A DNA stretch of 27,452 bases from Fidelibacterota bacterium (GCA_022563775.1 JADFMS010000014.1:1-27452); one strand, 5' to 3'; shown: positions 6,571 to 15,808, counted from the stretch's first letter. Notes: generated by a model not told the origin, from the letters alone. Made by a program: numbers and translations.

Positions 6571-8136
6571 TTGGCTGAACAATTCGGAAACATATTTTCC
6601 GGTCTTTCGGGTGTCTTCTGGCAGATGACCGCTCGTCAAAAAGCGGAATTGCTGATGATAACGATCCTGACCATAACAGCCCTTGTGCTTGTGGCGTGGT
6701 GGGCTGGTCAAACGGAGTATGAGGTTCTATTCTATGAAATGGCAGCAAGCGATGTAGGCTCCATTGTAAACAAATTAAAAGAGAAGGATATCAGCTATAA
6801 GATCGACCAGGGCGGAACCAGGATTCTTGTTCCTACCAAAATGGTACAGGAATTAAGGATCGACTTTGCTCAACAAGGGTTCCCCGAGTCAGGTCTCGTA
6901 GGATACGAAATATTCGATCAGTCAAATTTAGGGATGTCAAATTTTGTCCAAAAAATAAATTACAGAAGAGCTCTTGAAGGTGAATTAGCCCGTACTCTGA
7001 TTCATATGACCGAAATAAAAAATGCGAGAGTTCATATTGTTATACCCGAAGAAAAGTTGTTCAAAGAAGACAAACAATCCCCTTCGGCTGCGGTGATATT
7101 GACCTTAGCGCGTTCAAATAGCCTGTCGCAAAGTCAAATTAAAGGAGTAGCGCGACTTATCGCCAGCAGCGTTGAGGGGTTGCGGTCTGATCAAATAACG
7201 ATAGTGGACTCACACGGCAACGTGCTTTCAAAAGGTGAAGAATCGGGTGAACTATTAGCGAGTACGGGAAATCAATTGGAAATCCAGATGGCTGTGGAGA
7301 CAGAGCTGATGAAAAAATCACAAGCGATGTTAGAAAGCGTAGTAGGAGTCAATAATTCCATAGTCAGAGTGAATGTCGAGCTTGATTTCGAGAGCATCCA
7401 GAAGACAAGCGAATCGTACGATCCGGACGGGCAGGTGATCAGAAGCGAACAGTTCACGACTACGGCGTCAATCGCAACCGATACATCTCAATCGAGTAAA
7501 GAGACGAGTACGACAAAGTATGAAATAAATAGAACCGTCGAAACTGTGATGAATTCCGGAGGAGGAATAAAAAGGATGACTATTGCCGTACTCGTTAACG
7601 GCAAATATGTCGAATACGATGATCCCGATGGCGGAGAGAAACCAGTGATAAAGTATGAACCTCGCACCCCGAAAGAAATCACCAATCTGACGAATATAGT
7701 GAAGACCGCCGTAGGATTTGATGAGGAGAGAGGTGATAAAATCGAAGTTATCGGTATGCAATTTGAAAATTCAGGATTGCTCGCAAATCTTGAAACATCA
7801 GAGGACGATGGTTTCCAACTCGATTACATGAATCTCGCAAAAAACGCCGGCATGGTATTAGTCGCTTTGGCAGCTCTTTTCATACTGCGTTCGATGTCCA
7901 AAAAAGCGGGTCCAATACGAATGACTTCATCCGGTCAGTCTAATTATGCTTCTTTGAGTGCAGCGAACGTTGGTACGATAGCTCTGCCCAATGAATCCGA
8001 CCTACCGAAATTAGGGGATTCGGTGCTGCCCGAAGCTATGGAGCGGACGAAAATGCATAATCAGATTGAGAGATATTCAAAAGAAAAATCTTCAGAAGCC
8101 ACCAGTTTGCTGAGAAGTTGGCTTTTGGAGGATTGA
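6571..8136 (+). CDS. fliF: Flagellar MS-ring protein FliF
   Basis: 521 residues, slightly shorter than many FliF proteins (about 550). It forms the MS ring in the inner membrane. Two membrane segments are visible, at about 27-45 and 426-443, enclosing the periplasmic ring-building domains. The PrgK/YscJ-like portion includes VLFYEMAASDVGSIVNKLKE, and the conserved NYRRALEGELARTL follows. The cytoplasmic tail (AMERTKMHNQIERYSKEKSS, then LLRSWLLED) is the FliG-binding helix region. TTG 6571 was chosen because an in-frame TGA lies six bases upstream and TAGGAG sits at the right distance. Confidence 0.96.
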   Translation: MAEQFGNIFSGLSGVFWQMTARQKAELLMITILTITALVLVAWWAGQTEYEVLFYEMAASDVGSIVNKLKEKDISYKIDQGGTRILVPTKMVQELRIDFAQQGFPESGLVGYEIFDQSNLGMSNFVQKINYRRALEGELARTLIHMTEIKNARVHIVIPEEKLFKEDKQSPSAAVILTLARSNSLSQSQIKGVARLIASSVEGLRSDQITIVDSHGNVLSKGEESGELLASTGNQLEIQMAVETELMKKSQAMLESVVGVNNSIVRVNVELDFESIQKTSESYDPDGQVIRSEQFTTTASIATDTSQSSKETSTTKYEINRTVETVMNSGGGIKRMTIAVLVNGKYVEYDDPDGGEKPVIKYEPRTPKEITNLTNIVKTAVGFDEERGDKIEVIGMQFENSGLLANLETSEDDGFQLDYMNLAKNAGMVLVALAALFILRSMSKKAGPIRMTSSGQSNYASLSAANVGTIALPNESDLPKLGDSVLPEAMERTKMHNQIERYSKEKSSEATSLLRSWLLED

Positions 8137-8139
8137 TAA

Positions 8140-9168
8140 TTGCCTGGAATTTCTAATTCAGGTTCAGCGACGCTCAACCTTTCGGGTTTGAGAAAGGCAG
8201 CTATACTCTTAGTTGCTATGGGTGAAGAAGCTTCTTCACACATATTTAAAAATCTGAGCGATTCTGAAATAGAATTGCTCACGAAAGAGATATCTATTCT
8301 AAACAACATTCAGGCTGACGTAATCTCCAGCGTAACAGAAGAATTTTATAACATGGTCTTGGCACAGAATTACATCGCCGCCGGCGGGCCAAAATACGCA
8401 AAAAGAATTCTCGAAAAGGCACTTGATAAAGAAAAGGTGAAAGAAGTTCTTAAGAAGGTTCAGAGATCTTTAGAAGTCAAAGGATTCAATATCCTGAAGG
8501 ACGTTGATTCAAACCAGTTGTTGGCATTTATTCAAAAAGAACACCCTCAAACGATAGCTCTCGTACTCACACAGATCGAAATAGAACAGGCATCAAGTAT
8601 ATTAGCTGACCTGCCGGCGGAACTGAGGAAAGACGTTGTGCACAGGTTTGCTACAATGGACACAGTACCGCAGGATATGGTCACGGAGATCGAAAAAATA
8701 CTTGAATCCCGGATTGATTTTGGCCAGGGAGGTCATAAGCTGGGCGGGGTCAAGGCTACAGCCGATATATTGAATATGGTTGGCAGGTCTGTCGAGAAAA
8801 ATATCCTTGAAGGGTTAAGCAAATTCGATCCGGAGCTAGCCACAGAGATAAAGAATTTGATGTTCGTCTTCGAGGATATCCTGATATTAGACGATAGGTC
8901 GATACAAAGAGTGTTGAAAGAAATCGACAGCAAAGAACTCTCGCTCGCTCTCAAAGCTGTCAGCGATGAGGTGAAGGAAAAAATTCTTTCCAACATGTCC
9001 GACAGAGCTTCTCAAATGGTGATTGAGGAGATGGAGTATCTCGGTCCGGTAAGACTCAGGGAAGTCGAAGAGGCACAACAGAGAATTGTCGAATCGATTC
9101 GGATGCTTGAGGATGAAGGAGAGATTGTCATACTAATGGCTTCAAAGGGTGAAGAATTAGTTGTATAG
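8140..9168 (+). CDS. fliG: Flagellar motor switch protein FliG
   Basis: 342 residues, the normal length. FliG sits on FliF and transmits torque from the stator. Recognisable parts are the N-terminal LSGLRKAAILLVAMG, the EHPQ motif of the middle domain (QKEHPQTIALVLTQIE, about 132-147), and the torque helix region with LMFVFEDILILDDRSIQRVL and charged residues after it. TTG 8140 follows an in-frame TAA directly and has GGAGG ten bases upstream; the next Met is already inside the conserved N-terminus, so TTG is required. The gene starts three bases after fliF and overlaps fliH by eight. Confidence 0.97.
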   Translation: MPGISNSGSATLNLSGLRKAAILLVAMGEEASSHIFKNLSDSEIELLTKEISILNNIQADVISSVTEEFYNMVLAQNYIAAGGPKYAKRILEKALDKEKVKEVLKKVQRSLEVKGFNILKDVDSNQLLAFIQKEHPQTIALVLTQIEIEQASSILADLPAELRKDVVHRFATMDTVPQDMVTEIEKILESRIDFGQGGHKLGGVKATADILNMVGRSVEKNILEGLSKFDPELATEIKNLMFVFEDILILDDRSIQRVLKEIDSKELSLALKAVSDEVKEKILSNMSDRASQMVIEEMEYLGPVRLREVEEAQQRIVESIRMLEDEGEIVILMASKGEELVV

Positions 9169-9850
9169 CACCATCATTAAGTCGACGGCTACGAAGGATA
9201 GCGTCCGACGGTTGTCGAGACGAGCTAGATCCGACAAAGGGGAATTCACCGATCCAATAGAGGAGATGGATTCTGTTATAGCCGAAGGCGGCTACATGTG
9301 GAAGCTCTGGTCTGAAGTCAAAGAACAAATTCAACAGATGGTTGATTCAGCGAAGGATGGTGGATTTAAAGAGGGCAAAGATGCCGGATTCTCTGAGTTA
9401 AAGGATCAAATGAATGAATTTAATGAAATGGTGTTAACATTTAAGGCGGATACACTGAGTTTCTTCGAGGAAACCGAGAAGTTTGTATTGCGCATGTCCA
9501 TCAAGATCGCTGAGAAAATTCTTCAGAAGAAGTTTGTTGAAGAAGATGACTTCACACTTACTATAGTACAGAATGCGCTGAAAACAGTGCGGGATAGTAT
9601 AAATTTATTCATCAGGGTTAATCCGGACGATTACGAATTTATTAAAAGTATGGACTCGCAGTTATCCTCAGGGAGTTCGAATGTCAAAATTTCCGGCGAT
9701 GAAGAAATTGAGAGAGGGGGGTGTAAAATAGAATCTGATTGGGGGCTTGTCGACGCCCGGATTGATACCCAGCTGGAAAAAATATATTCTGAACTCGTTA
9801 AACCGAAAAACAAAGAACCGGCTTCTATCGATGACAGCGATACTGGATAA
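9161..9850 (+). CDS. fliH: Flagellar export regulator FliH
   Basis: 229 residues. FliH forms the peripheral stalk that holds the FliI ATPase. The N-terminal 40 residues are basic and variable. A helical segment with glycine spacing follows (KDGGFKEGKDAGFSELKDQM, about 66-85), and the C-terminal half resembles the V/A-ATPase E subunit (FVLRMSIKIAEKILQKKFVE, then a globular region to about 215). TTG 9161 overlaps the fliG stop by eight bases and has AAAGGGTGAAG upstream; this start is probable but not certain. The gene overlaps fliI. Confidence 0.87.
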   Translation: MYSTIIKSTATKDSVRRLSRRARSDKGEFTDPIEEMDSVIAEGGYMWKLWSEVKEQIQQMVDSAKDGGFKEGKDAGFSELKDQMNEFNEMVLTFKADTLSFFEETEKFVLRMSIKIAEKILQKKFVEEDDFTLTIVQNALKTVRDSINLFIRVNPDDYEFIKSMDSQLSSGSSNVKISGDEEIERGGCKIESDWGLVDARIDTQLEKIYSELVKPKNKEPASIDDSDTG

Positions 9851-11192
9851 GTACTTAGATAATCTTGATACGATTCAGTCTCAAAATTTTAGCGGAATTG
9901 TAACCAACGTTGTAGGGTTAATCATTGAATCGAAAGGACCGAAAGCTTTTGTAGGTGAGATATGCAATGTAGTTTCAGAAGACGGTATAAATAAAGGGAA
10001 AGTCGAGGTAATCGGGTTCAGAAATAAGTTTTTGATTTTAATGTCTTTAGGTAGAATAAATGACATTAAACTCGGTGACCGTGTGGTGGGAGAATCTGAA
10101 AAGTTTGTTATACCGGTCGGCAGATCTTTATTAGGCAGAATTTTAAACGGAATGGGTGAGCCAATCGACGGCTTAGGCCCACTCCATGTGGAAGAGATGA
10201 GACCTGTTCATAATTCTCCGCCGAATCCCTTGGACAGGAAGCGAATCACGGAACAATTATATACCGGCGTAAGGAGTATAGACGTTTTTAACGCCTGCGG
10301 AAAAGGTCAGCGGACAGGGATATTTGCAGGAAGCGGTGTAGGGAAGAGCGTGATCCTGGGGATGATAGCAAGAAATACGAGTGCTGATGTGAACGTTATC
10401 GCATTGATAGGCGAAAGAGGACGGGAAGTAAAAGAGTTTATCGAAAATGATCTGGGGTCGGAGGGGCTGAAGCGTTCTGTTGTAGTTATTGTAACTTCGG
10501 ACGAAGCCGCACTTTTAAAGATAAAAGCTATTTTAACGGCCAATACGATAGCGGAATACTTCAGGGACGAAAAACTCGACGTAATGTTATTAGTAGATTC
10601 ACTTAGCAGAACAGCGACTGCACAGCGTGAAATAGGATTGGCGGTAGGGGAGCTCCCAACTACAAAAGGCTATACCCCGTCTGTTTTCTCCATGTTGCCT
10701 AAGATAGTTGAAAGAGCCGGCTGCAATTCTGAAGGAAGCATCACCGGCTTTTATACAGTATTAGTTGAAGGAGATGAGATGGACGATCCGGTGGCAGATG
10801 CTGTTCGATCATACCTTGACGGACATATAGTGTTATCAAGGAAATTGGCTCTTAAAAACAGATTTCCCGCCATCGACATATTACAAAGCATGAGCAGGCT
10901 GATGAAAGACATTTCATCCGATGACCATAAGTTATTAGCGGATGACGTCAGGAGTAACCTGGCATATTATGAAGAAGCGGAGGATTTAATTAATATTGGA
11001 GCTTATACAAAGGGCAACGATCCAAAGATAGACCGCGCAATGGAGGTGATCGATAATCTCACAGCATTTATGATTCAAAAAATCGATGAAAAATCCGACC
11101 TGGAATCTGATTTGAAATCGTTGGCACAGATATTGCGACCTATTGAATTAAAAACGGAAAATATAAGTGAAGAAGTTCAGGTTCAGACTTGA
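9831..11192 (+). CDS. fliI: Flagellum-specific ATPase FliI
   Basis: 453 residues from ATG 9831, a typical FliI length. FliI is the hexameric ATPase of the flagellar type III export system. Walker A is GSGVGKS (167-173). The Walker B and following signature reads VMLLVDSLSRTATAQREIGL, then ELPTTKGYTPSVFSMLPKIV and ERAG. The usual GEPP here is GELP and the usual DSLTR is DSLSR, both mild changes. An in-frame TTG at 9747 would add 28 residues and overlap fliH by 104 bases. I prefer ATG 9831, which gives the family N-terminus and a 20-base overlap, although its ribosome site is weak. Confidence 0.95.
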   Translation: MTAILDKYLDNLDTIQSQNFSGIVTNVVGLIIESKGPKAFVGEICNVVSEDGINKGKVEVIGFRNKFLILMSLGRINDIKLGDRVVGESEKFVIPVGRSLLGRILNGMGEPIDGLGPLHVEEMRPVHNSPPNPLDRKRITEQLYTGVRSIDVFNACGKGQRTGIFAGSGVGKSVILGMIARNTSADVNVIALIGERGREVKEFIENDLGSEGLKRSVVVIVTSDEAALLKIKAILTANTIAEYFRDEKLDVMLLVDSLSRTATAQREIGLAVGELPTTKGYTPSVFSMLPKIVERAGCNSEGSITGFYTVLVEGDEMDDPVADAVRSYLDGHIVLSRKLALKNRFPAIDILQSMSRLMKDISSDDHKLLADDVRSNLAYYEEAEDLINIGAYTKGNDPKIDRAMEVIDNLTAFMIQKIDEKSDLESDLKSLAQILRPIELKTENISEEVQVQT

Positions 11193-11643
11193 AAAAGTGC
11201 TACAGGCGAAGATGATTCAAGAGAGAGTGAAATTGAAAGAAGTAGCCAAAATAGAAAATGAAATTCAAAAGTTGAGAGACGCTCTCGAAGCTATCAGGAG
11301 TCGATATAGGGATACGATTCAATCGATCATAACTCAACGCCTCGGAAATTTATCAAGCATAGAATTGAAGCGCACTTTAGCTTACAAAGAACGATTGACA
11401 TCAAATGAATCGGCTCAGCTGCTCGACATTCAAAGTGCTGATAAAAAAATGGAAGAGATCAAGAAAGAGCTGGCAACTGCTAATATGGAACGTAAAGCGA
11501 TCGAGAATCTAAAAGAGAAAAAGAAGCACGCGTACAAAAAGAATTACCTTAAATCAGAACAGACTATAAACGACGATATTTCAGTGCGAAATAGAGGGTC
11601 AGTTTTTCCGGTTCAAACCGTTATAGAGGAAAATATTGCCTGA
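11167..11643 (+). CDS. fliJ: Flagellar export protein FliJ
   Basis: 158 residues, almost wholly coiled coil. FliJ is the central-stalk-like partner of FliI and works with FlhA in export. The N-terminus KKFRFRLEKVLQAKMIQE has the family pattern (F-x-F-R-L-E-x-V-L). Long charged heptads follow to about residue 125. GTG 11167 lies inside the end of fliI (26-base overlap), so the gene is translationally coupled. The assignment rests on the N-terminal pattern, coiled coil, length and place in the operon. Confidence 0.9.
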   Translation: MKKFRFRLEKVLQAKMIQERVKLKEVAKIENEIQKLRDALEAIRSRYRDTIQSIITQRLGNLSSIELKRTLAYKERLTSNESAQLLDIQSADKKMEEIKKELATANMERKAIENLKEKKKHAYKKNYLKSEQTINDDISVRNRGSVFPVQTVIEENIA

Positions 11644-12391
11644 AGAGAAAATAAAAGTTTCAGAGAAAGAAGAGATAAAAAAGCCTGAGTCAAAAAAGGG
11701 TTTGCCCATAAAACTCATCTTGCTTGGATCAGCCGGGTACCTGGTAGTTCTTGGCTTAATGATCGCCGGAATGATATTAGTATTGAAACCCGATGCGCCG
11801 CCGTTAGAGGAGGTTGCCTCAATAGCGGAGAGCGCTCCTCCTGTAACTCAGCCGCCTGTAAAAGAGCCCGACGTTGCCGATCCCGCCACGACATTCCTTG
11901 ACTTAGCGGAAAATGTCGACATAACCGATTTAGTGGATGAATTAAAGGAGATAGAATATAAAGGCAGACTGCGGCAGAGAATGGAAGTAGATTCCGTGGC
12001 AAGACTTCAAGCCGAAAACGAAACAAGAATAGCCAAAGCTAAACTTGAAAAATTGAAATTAGAGACGGCAAAACTAATCGCAGCCAGATATAAACCCGGC
12101 TTTAATGTAGGCAGCGCCGCAATTCAGGAAGCTGCAGGAATCTTTGAAACATCACCGGATAAGATGGAAAAGTCAGGATCGAAGAAGGGTTATCAGCATC
12201 TTGCAAAGATATATGCCTCTATGAGACCGGCGGAAGCTGCAAAAATATTGGATAAGATGGAGACCACTCTCGTGGTGAACTTATTGGCGAACATGAAAAA
12301 CAGAAACGCCGCAAAGATACTAAGCTCGTTCAAACCTCAAAAAGCAGCGAGAATAAGCAGAGAGATGAGCACTAAATTAGCTCAGATTTAA
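11636..12391 (+). CDS. YlxF/MotE-like membrane protein with MgtE-N-like C-terminus
   Basis: 251 residues. A short charged cytoplasmic N-terminus precedes one membrane segment (about 26-50, LILLGSAGYLVVLGLMIAGM). Next come a Pro-rich linker (about 52-80), a coiled coil (about 100-150), and a C-terminal helical repeat region (about 185-250, YASMRPAEAAKILDKMETTL and AAKILSSFKPQKAARIS). The C-terminus resembles the MgtE N-terminal/FliG-like fold of MotE-family proteins. Its place between fliJ and fliK matches Bacillus ylxF. In rhizobia MotE is a periplasmic chaperone of MotC; whether this one acts on the stator, rotor or export apparatus is unknown. TTG 11636 overlaps fliJ by eight bases; GAGG lies upstream. 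Confidence 0.82.
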   Translation: MPEEKIKVSEKEEIKKPESKKGLPIKLILLGSAGYLVVLGLMIAGMILVLKPDAPPLEEVASIAESAPPVTQPPVKEPDVADPATTFLDLAENVDITDLVDELKEIEYKGRLRQRMEVDSVARLQAENETRIAKAKLEKLKLETAKLIAARYKPGFNVGSAAIQEAAGIFETSPDKMEKSGSKKGYQHLAKIYASMRPAEAAKILDKMETTLVVNLLANMKNRNAAKILSSFKPQKAARISREMSTKLAQI

Positions 12392-12392
12392 G

Positions 12393-14387
12393 ATGAAACA
12401 GAGCACTCAAATATTAAAAATATTGGATATCCTATCCACAAGCTCAAAAGGGTTGGGGGTGAAAAAGTCGTCCTTAAATAAAAAAGGGGAACAGGAATTT
12501 GAATCGCTGCTAACCGATACGGACGATAAACTCTATTCTGTAAATTCATCGGGTATCATCCTGGAGAATCCACCAAGTAAAGCAAAAAACATTCTGAACT
12601 TACCGTTTTCGAATACAAGTCCCGATAATTCTGAAATTATAATTGGAGAGGCAAAAATAAGCGCTCAGGAAAATCTGAAAGTTGGTGTTATAAAATCCAC
12701 GCAAAAATCAGATATTATTTCGCCTCAGAACGGTACTCGATCAAAATTAAATTCTCTGAACTTTGCATCAAATCAGAGAAAAAACACAGAACCGATCAAG
12801 GTTTCAAAAGGAAAGAGCAATTTAGTCAATAGCAAGCGCCTTATCCTGAATAAAGATTCCGCGAAAGAACTGATCGTTGGTTTACAAAAAGATGATAAGC
12901 AAAAAATTGTAAACGATTTAAAGATGAAGACAAAATTATCGGCCGGCGCATCAAAAGCAGTGAGCAACAAAGAGGGCTCTGTTGTGCCGATTGATTCGAT
13001 GAAGAAAGTAATAGCGGCCACCGGGGGAATGAAAGCGGGCGAAAAGAACGAAGAGGTAGTTGATGTGAACCCGCTGATAAAGTCGGGAAAGAGCGCCGCA
13101 ATAGATAGAGGGCATCGGACGGTTATTATGGACTCTTCTGAAAATACTTCTTCGCGCATTGAAAACGGGAAAGTTGAAACTTCGTTACAGGGGAATCACA
13201 CCAAATCAATTTCCAAGATAAAATTATCTCCCGTAATTAACTTAGATAAAGGAGTGACCCCGAAAACAGGAAATCCCGGTGGTACTCCGGTAACCGATAT
13301 CGGAGATGGTCCGCCCATCGAAGAAAATGAGAATCAGGCTCAGAGTAAATCATCTATATCGAATCATAAGTTAAAATTAGAGGGCGACGTCAAAGGGGCG
13401 AAAATTTCTGTCCCGGATGTTGTTCCCGTCTCAGAAAAAGCCGTTAAAACCGTTTCTTCGCCGGGAGTACAAATTGATGATGGGGATGAAGAAAGGGCGA
13501 TGAGTATACTGAATAAGAAACTATATAACCCGCGTCATGCATTATCGAACTTCAGGGAAGACAATGCTTTGTTTATACCGGGAGTGAGGAAGAGCGCTAT
13601 AAGTTCTTTAGAATCCTTAAGTGCGATCTCAATCAACAAACAATTGAGTGACTTTCAGTCAACAGGAAAAAGATTAAACACTAAGTTCAGGACAAAAGGA
13701 AAGCCTTTAAGTAAATTAGGTTTAAAAAGAAAAGTTAGTCTTAAACAGAGTAGTCTAATAAACCAGAAGGTCCTCCAAAACAGCTATTTAGCTCGGAACG
13801 AATCGCCCGGTTCAGCTGATGGAAAATCTATATTGATTAACGTTGAAAATAATAGCGTTACATCTCTGCCGGTAGAATCAGAAGTGCGAGAATTTTCACT
13901 TCCCAAATTGAATACTACATTTACAAAAAACGGGGTTTCGGTTACTCATACGAATCTGCCCGAATCTGATCCGATGAAGTTTTCAATAAAAGCGTTAAAT
14001 GAGGAATTGAATAAGATTCAGTTACGGTTGTCTCCAAAGGGGTTAGGAAACATCACTATCGATATACATCAAACTGGAAAATCCCTTTATACGAAAATTT
14101 ATGTTGAGAGTGCAGAGGTGATGCGAATTCTTCAGGATTCGCTTCCGGAGTTAAAAGAAAATCTGTCACAACAGGGGTTGAATTTAGAAGAAGCGAATAT
14201 TTCCGCAAGAAGAGACGAGGGGCATCATCAGCGTTCACTTATGAATGGGGAAAGATTCAAGGAGGATCGGCAGGATAAGAATTCCGGTTCAGCTCAACCC
14301 CCGGAGACGGAAGTTCCTCTTGAAGTACTCGGTCGAAACCAGGTTCGAGCGACAAGCCCGTACAGCACAGTCGAATACTTAGTATAA
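12393..14387 (+). CDS. fliK: Flagellar hook-length control protein FliK
   Basis: 664 residues, long for FliK (about 400 in Salmonella, with great variation). It measures hook length and switches export specificity through FlhB. The first 500 residues are low-complexity, basic, and rich in Ser, Lys and Asn, as expected for the exported ruler part. The conserved C-terminal switch domain (about 525-615) contains IQLRLSPKGLGNITIDIHQT and, further on, LQDSLPELKENLSQQGLNLE. It starts one base after the preceding stop and ends before the flgD promoter region. If total FliK length scales with hook length, the hook should be long; this is inference. Confidence 0.92.
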   Translation: MKQSTQILKILDILSTSSKGLGVKKSSLNKKGEQEFESLLTDTDDKLYSVNSSGIILENPPSKAKNILNLPFSNTSPDNSEIIIGEAKISAQENLKVGVIKSTQKSDIISPQNGTRSKLNSLNFASNQRKNTEPIKVSKGKSNLVNSKRLILNKDSAKELIVGLQKDDKQKIVNDLKMKTKLSAGASKAVSNKEGSVVPIDSMKKVIAATGGMKAGEKNEEVVDVNPLIKSGKSAAIDRGHRTVIMDSSENTSSRIENGKVETSLQGNHTKSISKIKLSPVINLDKGVTPKTGNPGGTPVTDIGDGPPIEENENQAQSKSSISNHKLKLEGDVKGAKISVPDVVPVSEKAVKTVSSPGVQIDDGDEERAMSILNKKLYNPRHALSNFREDNALFIPGVRKSAISSLESLSAISINKQLSDFQSTGKRLNTKFRTKGKPLSKLGLKRKVSLKQSSLINQKVLQNSYLARNESPGSADGKSILINVENNSVTSLPVESEVREFSLPKLNTTFTKNGVSVTHTNLPESDPMKFSIKALNEELNKIQLRLSPKGLGNITIDIHQTGKSLYTKIYVESAEVMRILQDSLPELKENLSQQGLNLEEANISARRDEGHHQRSLMNGERFKEDRQDKNSGSAQPPETEVPLEVLGRNQVRATSPYSTVEYLV

Positions 14388-14555
14388 TTCTCTGAGAAAT
14401 AAGGAAAAAGTTCCCCTATTAGGTCGGAAAAATCTTCCACCACTTTATCAGAACTGTCCGGAAGTAATTTAGACACATATTATTAAACCTTTAAAAACCT
14501 TACGAATATTAGCTTTCCCGGAGATACCAATCATCAACGCAAGTGATTCGAGATT
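14388..14555 (+). other. Upstream region of the flgD operon
   Basis: No gene is seen. A small palindrome TTCTC-T-GAGAA (14388-14398) lies directly after fliK, with no T run. No repeat shared with the regions ahead of the other two sigma-54-type promoters was found, so activator sites cannot be named. Confidence 0.3.
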
Positions 14556-14571
14556 TGGCACGTAACTTGCC
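14556..14571 (+). promoter_or_regulatory. Sigma-54 promoter for the flgD hook operon
   Basis: TGGCACGTAACTTGCC matches the textbook -24 (TGGCACG) and -12 (TTGC) elements with four bases between them. Transcription should begin near 14583, which places the ribosome site AAGGAGAGG and ATG 14602 just downstream and excludes an ATG at 14575 as the true flgD start. Confidence 0.88.
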
Positions 14572-14601
14572 TTTATGTCTGTGAAATACAAGGAGAGGAG
14601 T

Positions 14602-15294
14602 ATGGTCGAGACAATATCTACATTTAATGCGCTGCAAGGCGGAGCACAATTATCCAATAGTAGGGATAGAAATGCTATGGGAAGAGACGCATTTATGAAG
14701 CTTCTTTTAGCACAATTAAGAAATCAGGATCCTAATAATCCACTTAAATCGCATGAATTTGCCAGCCAATTAGCGCAGTTCACATCTGTAGAACAACTCT
14801 TCAACATAAATGAGAAACTTGACAGGAATCTCGAATTGGATTTCAATATGAGCCAGTCGTTAGGTAATTCGCTCGCCACCACAATAGTCGGTAAGGACGT
14901 AAGAGCGATTGGAAATGAGATAAGCTATGAGAATGGTGAAGCAAGCGATGTGTTCATTGATCTTAGCCAGAGCGCAGCAAATGTCGTCGTGAGCATTTAT
15001 GATTCGAATAATACTCTCATGAGAAGGGTTGATATGGGGGCGATGACAGGCGGCGAGAGCATATTCAGATGGGATGGTAAAAATAATAATGGGGTCGAGA
15101 TGGCAGATGGTATTTATACTTTTTCAATAGATGCCAATGGCAATAACGGCGTGCCGGTACCTGTGGCATTCTACATAGGAGGGCATATTACCGGTGTGAA
15201 ATTCAGTCAAGATAACGCAACGACCTTTATCGTAGGCGCTTTAAACATAGGCGTAGCGGACGTAATTATGATTACAGAACCAAGAGGAAATTAG
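14602..15294 (+). CDS. flgD: Flagellar hook assembly (capping) protein FlgD
   Basis: 230 residues, normal for FlgD, the scaffold that caps the growing hook. The conserved N-terminal domain reads FMKLLLAQLRNQDPNNPLKS then FASQLAQFTSVEQLFNINEK. After a linker, the C-terminal beta domains include FRWDGKNNNGVEMADGIYTF, the typical Ig-like strand region. I chose ATG 14602 because AAGGAGAGG lies seven to eight bases upstream. An upstream in-frame ATG at 14575 adds nine residues but overlaps the expected start of transcription. It ends directly against the next gene. Confidence 0.95.
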   Translation: MVETISTFNALQGGAQLSNSRDRNAMGRDAFMKLLLAQLRNQDPNNPLKSHEFASQLAQFTSVEQLFNINEKLDRNLELDFNMSQSLGNSLATTIVGKDVRAIGNEISYENGEASDVFIDLSQSAANVVVSIYDSNNTLMRRVDMGAMTGGESIFRWDGKNNNGVEMADGIYTFSIDANGNNGVPVPVAFYIGGHITGVKFSQDNATTFIVGALNIGVADVIMITEPRGN

Positions 15295-15696
15295 ATGTCA
15301 GAAAGTGATCTGATAGCAAGAATCAGTGCTGCGAGTATATCCGGAAAAGCCGAATCAATCGCCCCGAAGCCTGTAACACCGGATGTAAAGCGAGGGAGAT
15401 TAAAGGGTAAGGAGTCATTCAGGGATGTACTTAACGATCAGATGAGCGTAAGGTTTTCTTCTCACGCGCAGAAAAGACTTGAACAGCGTCAAATATCGCT
15501 TGAACCCGCAGAAATGATAAGACTTCAAAAGGCAGTGGACGCTGTTGATTCCAAAGGAGCGCGAGACGCATTGGTCTTACTGAATAATAAAGCATTCATA
15601 GTCAGTGTCGCCAACAGGACAGTTATTACAGCTCTCGACAGCGAAGAGAAATCGGGTAAAGTATTCACAAATATAGATTCAGCAATAGTTGCATGA
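15295..15696 (+). CDS. Flagellar operon protein, TIGR02530 / DUF3766 family
   Basis: 133 residues. The first 45 are basic and variable; the conserved part begins at RFSSHAQKRLEQRQISLEPA (about 53-72) and ends with ANRTVITALD and VFTNIDSAIV. This pattern fits the TIGR02530 'flagellar operon protein' family, typically found between flgD and flgE in Firmicutes and other deep lineages, exactly its place here. Its molecular role is not established to my knowledge. ATG 15295 follows the flgD stop with no gap, so translation is coupled. It is soluble, with no signal or membrane segment. Confidence 0.85.
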   Translation: MSESDLIARISAASISGKAESIAPKPVTPDVKRGRLKGKESFRDVLNDQMSVRFSSHAQKRLEQRQISLEPAEMIRLQKAVDAVDSKGARDALVLLNNKAFIVSVANRTVITALDSEEKSGKVFTNIDSAIVA

Positions 15697-15808
15697 AATT
15701 AGTAAACAATAACAAAAACCGCACGGAGCCGGACCTTTTTTTCGGAGGAGGCTCAGTTTTGAGGAATGATAGAATCAAAACACACAGCGGGTCAAGGAGG
15801 TCAAGAAA
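15697..15808 (+). other. Leader between the TIGR02530 gene and flgE
   Basis: 112 bases with no gene supported. GAGCC (15726-15730) and GGCTC (15750-15754) can pair around a loop holding seven T residues and GGAGGAG. The ribosome site used by flgE is AAGGAGGT, eight to fifteen bases before its ATG, a near-ideal site as expected for an abundant structural protein. No -24/-12 promoter is seen. Confidence 0.35.

Noticed and set aside
9747..9830. Longer fliI starting at TTG 9747.
   Set aside because: It would overlap fliH by 104 bases and add 28 residues unlike the FliI N-terminus; ATG 9831 gives the normal length.
14388..14398. TTCTC-T-GAGAA after fliK as a terminator.
   Set aside because: The loop is one base and no T run follows, so a stable hairpin is unlikely.
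14575..14601. flgD starting at ATG 14575.
   Set aside because: That codon lies before the predicted sigma-54 transcription start, and the ribosome site points to ATG 14602.
15726..15754. GAGCC/GGCTC pairing ahead of flgE as a terminator or riboswitch.
   Set aside because: The stem is only five bases with a 19-base loop, the T run is inside the loop, and no known riboswitch motif was recognised.
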